Shown: positions 23,524-34,525, counted from the stretch's first letter. The stretch is 64,000 bases of DNA from Cellulomonas flavigena DSM 20109 (GCF_000092865.1 NC_014151.1:372001-436000); one strand, 5' to 3'. The notes: generated by a model from the letters alone, not told the origin. Made by a program: numbers and translations.

Positions 23524-24645
23524 ATGTTCCAGCACGTCCGCAGATCCGTCCTGCCTGTCGTCATCGCCTGCGTGGCGGTCGTGCCGCTCGGGCTCGCCGC
23601 CCACGCGGACCCTGGGCGCCCCGGCCGTGGCGGGCTCGACGACGCGGGCCGGGTCGCGCAGGAGCAGCGCGCCACCCGCGGCCAGAACGCGTTCAACGAC
23701 CTGGTCGCCCGCACCGTCGCGGCACACCCCACCGAGGTCGTCGACTTCTCCTGGGACGGGGCCCGCGGCAGGGTCGTGGTGGCCGACGGCGCCGACGCGC
23801 TCGCGCGGGAGCTCACCGCCGCGGGGACGGTCGTCGGGACCGCCGCGCCGGGCGCCGTGCCGTACGGCAGCCGGTCGGCCGTCGAGCTCGCCGCCATCGA
23901 GCAGCTCCAGGCGGCGGGCGTGGAGTCCGTCGCGGCACGCTACGACGCGCCGACGCACTCGGTGCAGGTCACCGCGTGGACGGACGCGCCGGCGGCCACC
24001 GCCGAGCGCGTCGACGAGGCGCTCGGCGGACCGACGACCTTCGCGGCGTCGTCGCAGCCCGCGGTCGTCGTCACGTACGAGCCCGCGCGGGACGTCCCGC
24101 AGGAGAGCTCGACGCAGGGCGGTGAGGTCTACGGCGGGTGCACCGGGGGGTTCATGGCCACCCGCGGCTCCGCGTACGGGATCACCACGTCGGCGCACTG
24201 CACGTCGAAGCCCACGCGGTACGACGGTGACACCACGGGCAGCACCTACGTCGCGTCCGACAGGCGGGACGTGCGGTTCACCGCGCTGAGCGGCGACACC
24301 GCGCAGAACAAGTTCCGGATCGACTCGACGACGCTGCGCACGATCAACGCCACCGGCATCGTCAGCACCGGGTCGCTGCTGTTCAAGTACGGCAAGACCA
24401 CGGGGTACGGGTCGTCGACGGTCGAGTCGTACAAGGGGTGCGTGACGTTCACGTCCGGCAACGTCTGGTGCAACCTCTACTACACGAAGGACAGCGTGAC
24501 GGCCGGTGGGGACTCCGGCGGTCCCTGGTTCGTCGCCAACACGGGCTACGGCTTCACCACGGGGCAGAACTCGGGGGGTTCCTACGTGACCCCGATCGCC
24601 TACGTCGCGTCGATCTCCGGCACCGTGAAGGTCAAGACGAGCTGA
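23524..24645 (+). CDS. Secreted S1-family serine protease with pro-region
   Basis: 373 residues. Signal peptide to about residue 30, a pro-region of about 165 residues, then a chymotrypsin-like domain from about residue 200. Catalytic triad visible: His in GITTSAHCTS, Asp in RRDVRFTAL, Ser in TAGGDSGGPWF. Cys pairs (GCTGG/AHC, GCVTF/WCNL) match streptogrisin/alpha-lytic-type enzymes. Extracellular proteolysis. ATG chosen because GGGGGGC precedes it; longer starts lie upstream. The stop overlaps the next ATG by one base, so a small lipoprotein is co-translated. Confidence 0.9.
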   Translation: MFQHVRRSVLPVVIACVAVVPLGLAAHADPGRPGRGGLDDAGRVAQEQRATRGQNAFNDLVARTVAAHPTEVVDFSWDGARGRVVVADGADALARELTAAGTVVGTAAPGAVPYGSRSAVELAAIEQLQAAGVESVAARYDAPTHSVQVTAWTDAPAATAERVDEALGGPTTFAASSQPAVVVTYEPARDVPQESSTQGGEVYGGCTGGFMATRGSAYGITTSAHCTSKPTRYDGDTTGSTYVASDRRDVRFTALSGDTAQNKFRIDSTTLRTINATGIVSTGSLLFKYGKTTGYGSSTVESYKGCVTFTSGNVWCNLYYTKDSVTAGGDSGGPWFVANTGYGFTTGQNSGGSYVTPIAYVASISGTVKVKTS

Positions 24646-25025
24646 TGACCACCACCCGTGCCGCGTGGGTCCCGGCGGCTGTCGTCGCGGCCCTCGCCGT
24701 GGGGGCGAGCGCGTGCGCGGGGCAGGTCGACGGGACGCCGGGCACCACCACCGCCGACGTCCCGTCGGCGACCGCGCCGGAGCAGCCGGACGCGGCGTAC
24801 ACCGACCTCGAGCTCGCGGTGCTCGACGCCCTGGCGGACGACCCGCACCAGAAGGCCGCCCGGTACGAGGCGGACGAGGACCGGGTCGTCGTGACCGTCT
24901 GGACGCAGGGCGGGACGCTCGACGCCGACGCGCTCCGTGATCTCGAGCAGAGGGCCGAGCAGGTCACGGACGGCGTCGACGTCGTCGTCGAGACCACCGA
25001 CGAGGACGCGCCCACGGAGGGCTGA
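24645..25025 (+). CDS. Small putative lipoprotein
   Basis: 126 residues. Signal sequence with Cys in VGASACAGQ (about residue 24), a Thr/Pro/Ala linker and a short acidic domain (YTDLELAVLDALADDP, RVVVTVWTQGGTLDADALRDLEQRAEQV). No known family. The VVVTVWTxxG and late Val-rich strands recall the propeptide of the adjacent protease (VQVTAWTDAPAATAERVDEAL), which might make it a separate chaperone or inhibitor. That is inference from weak similarity. Start overlaps the protease stop (TGATG). Confidence 0.65.
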   Translation: MTTTRAAWVPAAVVAALAVGASACAGQVDGTPGTTTADVPSATAPEQPDAAYTDLELAVLDALADDPHQKAARYEADEDRVVVTVWTQGGTLDADALRDLEQRAEQVTDGVDVVVETTDEDAPTEG

Positions 25026-25058
25026 CGCGCGCCGGCCCTCGGGCTCCGCCCGGCGCCC

Positions 25059-25934
25059 TCACGTCTCGCCCGCGTCGTCGGTGACCACCACGCCTGCGGC
25101 TGGTCCGGCACCCCCGGCGGCGAGCAGCGGCAGGGTGCGGGCCGTGCGGGAGTGCGGTTCGACGGTGTAGAGCACGAGGTGCTGGTCGGGCTCCTGCGGC
25201 GCGACGAGGAGCTCGACGTCGAAGCTGAGGTCACCGGCGACCGGGTGCCGGATCCGACGCGGCGCGGAGGAGTACTCGCTCACGCGGTGGTCGTCCCACC
25301 ACCGGGCGACGTCCGCGTCGGCCCGGCACAGCTCGTCGATCTGCTGCCGGAGGCGGTGGTCCTGCGGTCGCCGCGCGACCTCGCGCCGCAGCCCGGCGAC
25401 GGCGGCGCGGGCACAGGCCTCCCAGTCGATGATCCGGTCGCGCGCGTCCGGGTCCAGCAGCAGGTAGCGCGTGTAGCACGTGCCGGGCTCCATCGGGTGC
25501 CCGTAGACGGCGCTGAACAGGGCGTTGCGGGCCAGCACGGTGCCGCGTCGGCCGATGACGACGACGGGCAGGTGGTCGAGCATGCTGGTGACGCGCAGCA
25601 GCCCCGGGTCCGGCCGCTGCGGGCGCTCGGTGGTGGCGCGGGCACGGGGGGACGCGGGAGCGGCGAGGTCGTCGAGGTGGGCGCGCTCGACGTCGTCCAG
25701 GCGCAGCGCCCGGGCCAGCGCGTCGAGGACCTCGCGGGAGATGTTGGCCTGGCGGCCCTGCTCCAGGCGGTTGTAGTAGTCGACGCTCAGCCCCGCGAGC
25801 TGCGCCAGCTCCTGACGGCGCAGCCCGGGCACGCGGCGCTCCCCGGGCGACGGGGTGATCCCGGCCTGCCGGGGTGTGAGCCTGTCGCGACGCGATCGCA
25901 GGAACTCGGCCAGCGCAGCTCGGTCTCGCCCCAT
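25059..25934 (-). CDS. XRE-family regulator with MmyB-like ligand-binding domain
   Basis: 291 residues. N-terminal HTH: GLRRQELAQLAGLSVDYYNRLEQGRQANIS (about residues 37-66). The C-terminal domain is the MmyB-like ligand-binding type: MLDHLPVVVIGRRGTVLARNALFSAVYG, YTRYLLLDPDARDRIIDWE, VSEYSSAPRRIRHPVAGDLSFDVELL. Common in actinobacteria, where it is often divergent from a short-chain dehydrogenase; here the divergent neighbour is a GNAT gene 150 bp away. Cytosolic repressor with unknown ligand. Confidence 0.88.
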   Translation of the reverse strand: MGRDRAALAEFLRSRRDRLTPRQAGITPSPGERRVPGLRRQELAQLAGLSVDYYNRLEQGRQANISREVLDALARALRLDDVERAHLDDLAAPASPRARATTERPQRPDPGLLRVTSMLDHLPVVVIGRRGTVLARNALFSAVYGHPMEPGTCYTRYLLLDPDARDRIIDWEACARAAVAGLRREVARRPQDHRLRQQIDELCRADADVARWWDDHRVSEYSSAPRRIRHPVAGDLSFDVELLVAPQEPDQHLVLYTVEPHSRTARTLPLLAAGGAGPAAGVVVTDDAGET

Positions 25935-26084
25935 GGGTCCGACCGTAAGGGTCGAACGTCCCTCGCCGGGTGGTTTCGCCCTACCCGCCCCGACCAGGCG
26001 GCCGACGTCGAGAGCCGCGCGACGGAGCTGCGGCTGCTGCACGGTGCCGGCGGCTGATGGCTGCTCCGTCCGTACGATCGGCGG

Positions 26085-26855
26085 ATGGCACTCCCGACGG
26101 ACCCGTCCGCGTCGTTCGTCACCGCGTACGCCTCCACGATGGCGGACCTCGCCGCCGCCACGACCGGGCGGACGCGCCGGGCTCCCGGGGGGACGGTCCT
26201 GGCGGTCTCGGGCGCGCCGGTCGCGGCGCTCAACGCCGTGATCAGCCCGACCCGGCCCGCGGACGTCGACGAGGTCGTCGCGCTGGCGTCGCAGGAGGCA
26301 CCGCGGGACCTGCCCTGGAGCATCCAGGTCAGGGGCGTCCCGGACCCCGTGCTCGTCGCGGCCGCCGCCCGCCTCGGGCTGACCCGGGCCGAGCGGCAGC
26401 CGCTCATGGTGCGCCGTGCCGACGCAGGGTCGCCCGACGCACCGGCGGTCGACGGGCTGCGGGTGCGTGCCGTCGCCGCCGACGAGCTGGCGCTGTACGC
26501 GCGGACCGTCGCCGAGGGCTTCGGCGCCCCGCACGGGGTGCTCGCGGTGCTCGCCGAGCCGGCCCTGGCGGCGGTCGACGGCATGGCCTTCTTCCTCGCC
26601 GAGCGCGACGGCGTGCCCGTCGGCACGGGCATGACGGCGACGTCCGGCGGCGTCACCGGCCTCTACAACGTCACGACCCTGCCGGCTGTCAGGCGGCGCG
26701 GCCACGGCCGGGCGATCACGCTCGAGCTGGTCCGTGCCGCCGACGCGGCGGGTGCCGGTACGTGCTACCTCTACGCCTCCGAGCTCGGCGAGCCGGTGTA
26801 CCGGTTGCTCGGCTTCCGCACGGTCGAGGACCTCACGGTGCTGACCGCGGCGTAG
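26085..26855 (+). CDS. GNAT family N-acetyltransferase
   Basis: 256 residues. The N-terminal half resembles a degenerate GNAT repeat (NAVISPTRPADVDEVVALA). The C-terminal half is the active domain: LRVRAVAADELALYARTVAEGFG, VPVGTGMTATSGGVTGLYNVTTLPAVRRRGHGRAIT (CoA-binding loop RRRGHG), YLYASELGEPVYRLLGFRTVEDLTVL. This two-part layout is usual for a group of actinobacterial acetyltransferases with unknown substrates. ATG start. Confidence 0.82.
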   Translation: MALPTDPSASFVTAYASTMADLAAATTGRTRRAPGGTVLAVSGAPVAALNAVISPTRPADVDEVVALASQEAPRDLPWSIQVRGVPDPVLVAAAARLGLTRAERQPLMVRRADAGSPDAPAVDGLRVRAVAADELALYARTVAEGFGAPHGVLAVLAEPALAAVDGMAFFLAERDGVPVGTGMTATSGGVTGLYNVTTLPAVRRRGHGRAITLELVRAADAAGAGTCYLYASELGEPVYRLLGFRTVEDLTVLTAA

Positions 26856-26869
26856 CGCGGTCCACGGGG

Positions 26870-27280
26870 TCACGCGATGACGGCGGTGGCCTCGACCTCG
26901 ACGAGGACGTCCGGCTCGAAGAGCGCGGCCACGCCGACGAGCGTCGCGGGCGGCAGGGGGACCGGGAGCCCGAGCTCGTCGGCGACCTCCTGCACCCCGC
27001 TCATGAGGTCCTCGATCTTCTCCGGGCTCCAGCCCGGCACGTAGAACGTGAGGCGCACGACGTCGCCGAACCCGGCGCCGACGCCCGCGAGAGCGGCTCC
27101 GACGTTCCGCAGGCTGTGCGCGACCTGCCCGGCGAGGTCGCCGGGGGCCAGGGTCGTCCCGTCGGCCGCGCGGGCGACCTGCCCCGCGACGTGGACCTGC
27201 CGGGTGCCGGTGGCGATGGCGACGTGGTGGTAGGGGACGGGCTGCAGCAGGCCCTCGGGGGACGACAGCTGGACGGTCAT
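26870..27280 (-). CDS. RidA/YjgF-family protein
   Basis: 136 residues, near the usual 125-135 for Rid proteins. TGTRQVHVAGQVARAADGT is the first conserved strand-loop, GDLAGQVAHSLRNVGAALAGVGAGFGDVVRLTFYVPG the middle helix, and ATLVGVAALFEPDVLVEVEATAV the end. The catalytic Arg of the enamine deaminases, expected in a IRTTV-like position, is not present, so this is a divergent Rid member. Divergent from an HxlR regulator that probably controls it. Confidence 0.85.
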   Translation of the reverse strand: MTVQLSSPEGLLQPVPYHHVAIATGTRQVHVAGQVARAADGTTLAPGDLAGQVAHSLRNVGAALAGVGAGFGDVVRLTFYVPGWSPEKIEDLMSGVQEVADELGLPVPLPPATLVGVAALFEPDVLVEVEATAVIA

Positions 27281-27303
27281 GGCAGCTCCTCGGTCGAGTT
27301 GGT

Positions 27304-27320
27304 GGTATCCCATGGGTACC
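27304..27320. promoter_or_regulatory. HxlR-type operator between ridA-like and hxlR-like genes
   Basis: GGTATCCCATGGGTACC is a palindrome with one mismatch, in the 76-bp divergent spacer. HxlR regulators commonly bind such sites in divergent spacers. Confidence 0.55.
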
Positions 27321-27356
27321 TGGTGGTGGACGGGCACTTCAACGAGACTGGGTGTC

Positions 27357-27779
27357 GTGACGGATACCGACGGGGACGGGCGCGACCGGCTGACGATCAC
27401 CGCGACGCACCGCGAGCTGCTCGACCAGGTGCTCGACAAGTGGTCCCTCGACGTGCTGAACGAGCTGTGCGAGCGCCCGCTGCGCTTCAGCGGGCTGCGG
27501 CGGGCCATCCCCGCCGTCACGCAGAAGTCGCTCACCGCGACCCTGCGCCGCCTGGAGCGCAACGGCATCGTCGAGCGCGTCGTGCTGGGCACCCGGCCGG
27601 TCGCCGTCGAGTACCGGATCACACCCCTCGGCAAGACGCTGCGCCCGCCGGTCGACGCCGTCCTGCACTGGGCGGCGGTCCACATGCCGAGCATCGACGC
27701 GGCGCGCGACCGGTACGACCGTGAGGTCGACGGGCAGCGGCCCGTCGGGGAGGATCGTGCGTCCTATGACCCTTCCTGA
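27357..27779 (+). CDS. HxlR-family winged-helix regulator
   Basis: 140 residues. The family pattern is LDKWSLDVLNELCERPLRFSGLRRAIPAVTQKSLTATLRRLERNGIVER, then EYRITPLGKTLRPPVDAVLHWA. These MarR-like dimers often sense reactive electrophiles. The GTG start at 27,357 is chosen by where homology begins; no strong ribosome site is visible. The usual N-terminal Cys of HxlR proteins is absent in this part, so the trigger is unclear. Divergent to the RidA-like gene. Confidence 0.85.
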   Translation: MTDTDGDGRDRLTITATHRELLDQVLDKWSLDVLNELCERPLRFSGLRRAIPAVTQKSLTATLRRLERNGIVERVVLGTRPVAVEYRITPLGKTLRPPVDAVLHWAAVHMPSIDAARDRYDREVDGQRPVGEDRASYDPS

Positions 27780-27794
27780 CCGGTCGGAGGCCCC

Positions 27795-28892
27795 GTGACT
27801 GCCACCGTCGCCCTCCTCGTGGTGGGCCTGGTCCTGCTGGTCGGCGGCGGTGAGCTCCTCGTGCGCGGCGGCAGCGGGATCGGCCGCGCCCTGGGTCTGT
27901 CCCCGCTCGTCATCGGCCTGACCGTCGTCGCCTTCGCCACGTCCGCGCCCGAGCTCGCGGTGTCGGTCGACGCGGCCCTGTCCGGCGCGCCGGGGGTGGC
28001 CGTCGGGAACGTCGTCGGCAGCAACATCTCCAACGTCCTGCTGGTGCTCGGGCTCGCCGCGCTGGTGCTCCCGGTCGCCGTCCGCAGCCAGCTCGTGCGC
28101 GTCGACGTGCCCGTGATGATCGGGTTCTCCGTGGTGGCGCTGCTCGTGGCGTGGGACGGGACCGTCAGCCTCCCGGAGGGCGGAGGTCTGCTCGCGGCGT
28201 TGGTCGGCTACGTCGTGATGTCCGTGCGGCTGGCCCGGCGGACGGGGACGCCGGACCCGACGCCGGACCCCACCGACGGCGACAGCCCCGCACGACCTCC
28301 CCGGCCCCTGCGCGACGCCGGCCTCGTGCTCGCCGGGGTCGCGCTGCTCGTCCTCGGTGCCCGCCTCCTCGTCGGCTCGGCCACCACCATCGCGCAGGCG
28401 GTCGGCCTCAGCGACCTCGTGATCGGCCTCACCGTCGTCGCCATCGGGACCTCGTTGCCCGAGGTCGCCACGTCCGTCATCGCGGCGCTGCGCGGCGAGC
28501 GCGAGATAGCGCTCGGCAACGTCCTGGGCAGCAACATCTTCAACATCGGTGCGGTCCTGGGCCTGACGGCGCTCGTCGCCCCCGGCGGTGTGCCGGTGGC
28601 CGACGCCGCGGTGCGCTTCGACCTGCCGGTCATGGTCGTCGCCGCCCTGGTGGTGCTGCCGGTCGTGTTCACGGGCGCCGAGATCAGCCGGTGGGAGGCC
28701 GTGGCGTTCCTCGCCTACTTCGTCGCGTACATCGCCTACCTCCTGCTCGCCGCCGCGGAGCACGACGCCCTGCCCGTGCTGAGCACCGCGCTGCTGTGGT
28801 TCGTGCTGCCGATGACGGCGTTGCTGCTCGTGCTCCTCACCGTGCAGGAGGTCCGCGTCAGGCGGCGGGACGCAGGGCCGGCGGGAGGATGA
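27795..28892 (+). CDS. Calcium/sodium exchanger (CaCA family, YrbG type)
   Basis: 365 residues, about ten membrane segments in two inverted halves. The alpha repeats are visible: LVIGLTVVAFATSAPELAVSV...GVAVGNVVGSNISNVLLVLG in the first half and LVIGLTVVAIGTSLPEVATSVIAAL...IALGNVLGSNIFNIGAVLG in the second, with the ion-binding Glu/Asn/Ser residues. A short charged loop (TPDPTPDPTDGD) separates the halves. The GTG start follows GGAGG. Exports Ca2+ or another cation using the Na+ or H+ gradient. Confidence 0.93.
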   Translation: MTATVALLVVGLVLLVGGGELLVRGGSGIGRALGLSPLVIGLTVVAFATSAPELAVSVDAALSGAPGVAVGNVVGSNISNVLLVLGLAALVLPVAVRSQLVRVDVPVMIGFSVVALLVAWDGTVSLPEGGGLLAALVGYVVMSVRLARRTGTPDPTPDPTDGDSPARPPRPLRDAGLVLAGVALLVLGARLLVGSATTIAQAVGLSDLVIGLTVVAIGTSLPEVATSVIAALRGEREIALGNVLGSNIFNIGAVLGLTALVAPGGVPVADAAVRFDLPVMVVAALVVLPVVFTGAEISRWEAVAFLAYFVAYIAYLLLAAAEHDALPVLSTALLWFVLPMTALLLVLLTVQEVRVRRRDAGPAGG

Positions 28893-28957
28893 CGGCGGCG
28901 TCCACCCGACTCCGCCGGCTGCGCGCCCGCCGGTCGACGCCCCGCTCGCCCTCCGCC

Positions 28958-29626
28958 TCAGCGTGAGCCTGCGACCAGCACGAACGGCCCGAGTCGCGTC
29001 TGCACCGGCGTCACGCCCCCGACGTCGAGGCCGGCGGCGCGCACGAGCGCCGGGATCGTGTCGACCCCGGGGGTGCCCTGCCGCCGGGCGGCGCGCCGCC
29101 CGCGGTGCGCGGCGAGGCCGTGCCCGTGGCTCCGACCGGCGACGTCGAGGACGTGGAGCCGCCCGCCGGGCCGCAGCACCCGCCGCGCCTCGCGGAGCGC
29201 GGCGACCTTCACCTCCTCGGGCAGGTGGTGGAGCATGAGGGACGACAGCACGACGTCCACGCTCGCGTCCGGGTAGGGCAACGCGTCGGCGTACCCGAGG
29301 TCGAGGCGGACGTCGGTGCCGCGCCGGCGCGCCTTGCGGGCCGCGCGTGCGAGGGCCGCCGCGTCCGGGTCGAGTCCGGTGGTGACCACGCCCGGCGCGA
29401 CGCCGTGGGCGAGCAGGAGCAGGTTGCCGGTGCCGCAGCCGATCTCCAGCACCCGCTCGCCCGGACGCAGGGCGGCCTGGTCGAGCAGCCGGCGGTGGAG
29501 CCGCTCGGCCCCGACCAGCCGGGAGAACGGGTCGTACAGCGGCAGGAGCCACGCCCTGCCCATCGGTGGCAGGTGCTCGCGTCGCGCGGGTCGCTCGCCC
29601 GCGGTGGTCGTGCTCGGTGTCGTCAT
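28958..29626 (-). CDS. Class I SAM-dependent methyltransferase
   Basis: 222 residues. Motif I is VLEIGCGTGNLLLLA (about residues 60-74), followed by GLDPDAAAL, DALPYPDASVDVVLSSLMLHHLP and REARRVLRPGGRLHVLDV. The layout matches the UbiE/phosphatidylethanolamine methyltransferase-like group. The N-terminal WLLPLYDPFSRLVG resembles lipid- or quinone-type methyltransferases, but the substrate is not clear. ATG start. It is divergent to the AraC regulator 113 bp away, which may regulate it. Confidence 0.87.
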   Translation of the reverse strand: MTTPSTTTAGERPARREHLPPMGRAWLLPLYDPFSRLVGAERLHRRLLDQAALRPGERVLEIGCGTGNLLLLAHGVAPGVVTTGLDPDAAALARAARKARRRGTDVRLDLGYADALPYPDASVDVVLSSLMLHHLPEEVKVAALREARRVLRPGGRLHVLDVAGRSHGHGLAAHRGRRAARRQGTPGVDTIPALVRAAGLDVGGVTPVQTRLGPFVLVAGSR

Positions 29627-29738
29627 GGGGTCGCTCCTCCGGCCGGTCGGCGCCCGGTGCGGGCGCCCACCACCAGCGTGGACCGCGCCCGCCCGGTCGA
29701 CCATGACGCCGGAGCGCCAGCAGGAGGACGATCTTCGG

Positions 29739-30713
29739 GTGACCACCGACCCGCGGCCCCCCGCACCTGCGACCCCCACCACGCGGCTGCTCCGCCACCG
29801 CCCGGACGGCGTCCCGGTCTACGCCTGGGTGGGGCACCCGGGTGGCCCACCGGTCGGCACGATGTGGTTCGGCGGCCCGCAGCCCGGTGGCCCCGCGCCG
29901 GCCGTGGACCACCGGCACGCGCACGACTTCCTCGTCGTCGCGTACGTCGAGCGCGGCACCGGCCTGCTGCGGCTGGGCGACGCGGAGCACGACGTCGGGG
30001 CGGGCGACGTGCTGGTCGTCCCGCCCGGGCAGGTCATGGGGGCCGCCGGTGACGGTTTGACCAGGGGGTTCGTGCGAGCCGTGTTCTTCCCTCCGGACGC
30101 GGTCGAGGGGCGCAGCCCGGGAGCGTTGCGCTCGTGGCGTCGCCATCCGCTGCTGCTGCCGTTCGTCGGGCCGGGCGCGCGGTCGGTCCGGCGGCTGCAC
30201 GTGCCGCAGGCCGACCGGCCGCGCTGGGCACGCCGCCTGACGGACCTCGAGACGGAGGTGGCGCAGGGGCGTCGGGTGGGGTCGGCGGAGGCGGCGCTCG
30301 CGCACCTGACCCTGCTCCTCGTCGACGTCGCGCGCCTCGCCGACGACCCCGCGGCACGTGAGGCCTGGGACGATCCTCTGGTCGCGGCCGTGTTCGACGT
30401 GCTGGCGCGCCGGTCCGCCGAGCAGCTGTCGCTCCGCGACGTCGCGGCCGAGGTGGGCAGGACGCCCGGGCACGTCACGACCGTGGTCCGGCAGCGGACC
30501 GGCCGGACCGTCCAGCAGTGGCTCGTGGAGCACCGCATGGCCGCGGCCCGCCGGTTGCTCGAGGGCAGCGACCTGCTCGTCGGAGCCGTCGGGGCGCGGG
30601 TCGGGTACCCGGACCCGGCGTACTTCGCGCGGGTGTTCCGGCGGTCGCACGGGATGTCGCCGGCCGCGTGGCGGCACGCGAGCCGCGGCGGCGCACGGCC
30701 GGCAGGCGGATGA
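29739..30713 (+). CDS. AraC-family transcriptional regulator
   Basis: 324 residues. N-terminal cupin-like sensing domain (HRHAHDFLVVAYVERGTGLLRLGDAEHDVGAGDVLVVPPGQV) and C-terminal double HTH: LSLRDVAAEVGRTPGHVTTVVRQRTGRTVQQWLVEHRMAAARRLL then VGAVGARVGYPDPAYFARVFRRSHGMSPAAWR. GTG chosen with AGGAGG upstream; an ATG at 29,703 is an alternative. It may respond to a small ligand and act on the divergent methyltransferase or on itself. Confidence 0.87.
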   Translation: MTTDPRPPAPATPTTRLLRHRPDGVPVYAWVGHPGGPPVGTMWFGGPQPGGPAPAVDHRHAHDFLVVAYVERGTGLLRLGDAEHDVGAGDVLVVPPGQVMGAAGDGLTRGFVRAVFFPPDAVEGRSPGALRSWRRHPLLLPFVGPGARSVRRLHVPQADRPRWARRLTDLETEVAQGRRVGSAEAALAHLTLLLVDVARLADDPAAREAWDDPLVAAVFDVLARRSAEQLSLRDVAAEVGRTPGHVTTVVRQRTGRTVQQWLVEHRMAAARRLLEGSDLLVGAVGARVGYPDPAYFARVFRRSHGMSPAAWRHASRGGARPAGG

Positions 30714-30822
30714 CCGACGGGCCGACGGGCGGTCGCGCACGGACGGACCGCGGCCGTGCGCGCCGCAGTGCGCCGACGTCGTCGGACTGCGCCGGCGGCG
30801 CGCACCACGTAGAAAGGTCCGG

Positions 30823-32733
30823 GTGAGCACCCCCCTCGAGGACTACGCCCTGCTGTCCGACCTGCGCACCGGCCCGCTCGTGTCCCGCGACGGGAGCGTC
30901 GACTGGCTGTGCCTGCCCCGCTTCGACTCCGCGGCCGTGTTCTGCGCGATCCTCGGCGGGCCCGACGACGGACGGTGGAAGGTGTCCGCGGTCGACGGCG
31001 AGGTGGTCGAGCGCCGGTACCTGCCGCAGACGTTCGTGCTCGAGACGACGTGGCGCACGCCGACCGGCGCGGTGCGCGTCACCGACTTCCTGCCGCCGGG
31101 CACCGGCCGCGACGACCTGGTCCGCCGGGTCGAGTGCCTCGAGGGCACGGTCGAGGTCGAGCACGACCTGCGGCTGCGCTTCGACTACGCGCGCGCCACG
31201 CCGTGGGTGCGCGTCGTGGAGCACCACGGCTCGCCGGCGCTGCTGTCGCTCGCCGGCCCGGACGGGCTGCTCGTCACCGGGCCCCTGCTGACCTGGGCCG
31301 GGACGCACGGTGACGGCAAGGCCGAGGCGGGCCACGGCGCCGCCGAGCAGCCGGGCGCCTTCGGCTCCGCGCAGGACGGCCAGGGCGGCGAGGGCGGCGA
31401 GGGTGCAGGTGCGCGTGCCCCCCGCCTGACCGGCACGTTCCGCCTCGAGCAGGGCGACGTCCTCGACTGGGACCTGGCGTGGTTCCCGTCATGGGCCGAC
31501 CTGCCCGACCCGGTCGACGCCGACCACGCCCTGGCGGAGACGATGGAGTACTGGGCGGACTGGTCCTCCAGGCTCACGGTGCACGCGGACCACACCCCTG
31601 TCGTGCTGCGCTCGTTGCTCGTGCTGCGCGCTCTGACGCACGAGGAGACGGGCGGCATCGTCGCGGCCCCCACGGCGTCCCTGCCGGAGGGCCTGGGCGG
31701 GGAGCGCAACTGGGACTACCGCTACGTGTGGCTGCGCGACGCGGCGCTCACCATCGAGGTCGCGATCGCGCACGGCCTGACGGGCGGGGCGCGGCTGTGG
31801 CGTGACTGGCTGCTGCGCGCGGTCGCGGGCGACGCCCACGACATCAAGATCATGTACGGCGTGGGCGGGGAGCGGGAGCTCGACGAGAAGGAGCTCGGGC
31901 ACCTCGCGGGGTACGAGGAGTCGCGGCCCGTGCGGATCGGCAACGGCGCGGCCGACCAGTACCAGGCCGACGTGGTCGGCGAGGTGATGATCGCCCTGGC
32001 GATGCTGCGCGACGCCGGTGTCGCCGACGACGAGTACTCGTGGGGGCTGCAGAAGAGCCTGCTGGAGTTCTGCGAGGCCAACTACGACCGCGAGGACCAC
32101 GGCATCTGGGAGATGCGCGGGGACCTGCACCACTTCACGCACGGCCGCGCGATGATGTGGGCCGCGTTCGACCGGGGTGTCCGCGCGGTCGAGGACCACG
32201 GGCTGGACGGGCCGGTCGACCGGTGGCGCGAGCTGCGTGACCGGCTGCGCGAGGAGGTCCTCGAGCGCGGCTTCGACACCGGGGTCGACAGCTTCACCCA
32301 GACCTACGACAACACCGAGGTCGACGCGTCCCTGCTCCAGCTGCCGCACACGGGCCTGGTCGCCTACGACGATCCCCGCATGCTGGGCACCGTGGCACGC
32401 ATCGAGTCCGAGCTGCGTGACGAGCACGGCCTGCTGCACCGGTACCGCACCGACACCGGCATGGACGGCCTCGAGGGTGAGGAGCACCCGTTCCTCATCT
32501 GCTGCTTCTGGCTCGTCGAGCAGTACGCCATGAGTGGCCGGCTGGACGACGCCCAGGCGCTGATGGACCAGCTCGTCGGCTACGCGAACGACGTCGGTCT
32601 GCTCAGCGAGGAGTACGATCCGCAGGCGGGGCGTCTCATCGGCAACTTCCCGCAGGCGTTCAGCCATCTCGGGCTCATCCGGGCGGCGGACGCGCTCGCC
32701 GCGGCCCGCGGACGGGCCGGCTCGCCGGGCTGA
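30823..32733 (+). CDS. GH15 family glucoamylase/trehalase-type enzyme
   Basis: 636 residues, cytosolic (no signal). N-terminal super-beta-sandwich (YALLSDLRTGPLVSRDGSVDWLCLPRFDSAAVF) and C-terminal alpha/alpha barrel with NWDYRYVWLRDAALTIE, ILQ-like QYQADVVGEVM, and the late SEEYDPQAGRLIGNFPQAFSHLGLI, where the catalytic general base Glu normally lies. The nearest experimentally known actinobacterial members hydrolyse trehalose or short alpha-glucans. An unusual low-complexity insert rich in Gly, Ala and Glu (about residues 160-205) interrupts the sandwich. GTG start after AAAGG. Confidence 0.88.
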   Translation: MSTPLEDYALLSDLRTGPLVSRDGSVDWLCLPRFDSAAVFCAILGGPDDGRWKVSAVDGEVVERRYLPQTFVLETTWRTPTGAVRVTDFLPPGTGRDDLVRRVECLEGTVEVEHDLRLRFDYARATPWVRVVEHHGSPALLSLAGPDGLLVTGPLLTWAGTHGDGKAEAGHGAAEQPGAFGSAQDGQGGEGGEGAGARAPRLTGTFRLEQGDVLDWDLAWFPSWADLPDPVDADHALAETMEYWADWSSRLTVHADHTPVVLRSLLVLRALTHEETGGIVAAPTASLPEGLGGERNWDYRYVWLRDAALTIEVAIAHGLTGGARLWRDWLLRAVAGDAHDIKIMYGVGGERELDEKELGHLAGYEESRPVRIGNGAADQYQADVVGEVMIALAMLRDAGVADDEYSWGLQKSLLEFCEANYDREDHGIWEMRGDLHHFTHGRAMMWAAFDRGVRAVEDHGLDGPVDRWRELRDRLREEVLERGFDTGVDSFTQTYDNTEVDASLLQLPHTGLVAYDDPRMLGTVARIESELRDEHGLLHRYRTDTGMDGLEGEEHPFLICCFWLVEQYAMSGRLDDAQALMDQLVGYANDVGLLSEEYDPQAGRLIGNFPQAFSHLGLIRAADALAAARGRAGSPG

Positions 32734-32773
32734 CGGGTCGGGGGAGGGCGGCGTTCACCTCTCCGGGCGAGGT

Positions 32774-34503
<1,730 letters not shown>

Positions 34504-34525
34504 CGACCGCCGCGAGCGGCTGACG

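Noticed and set aside
27339..30830. Long minus-strand open frame over the exchanger and AraC genes
   Set aside because: Shadow of genes with strong family motifs; Arg/His-rich translation and no domains, except that its part at 28,958-29,626 is in another frame from the real methyltransferase.
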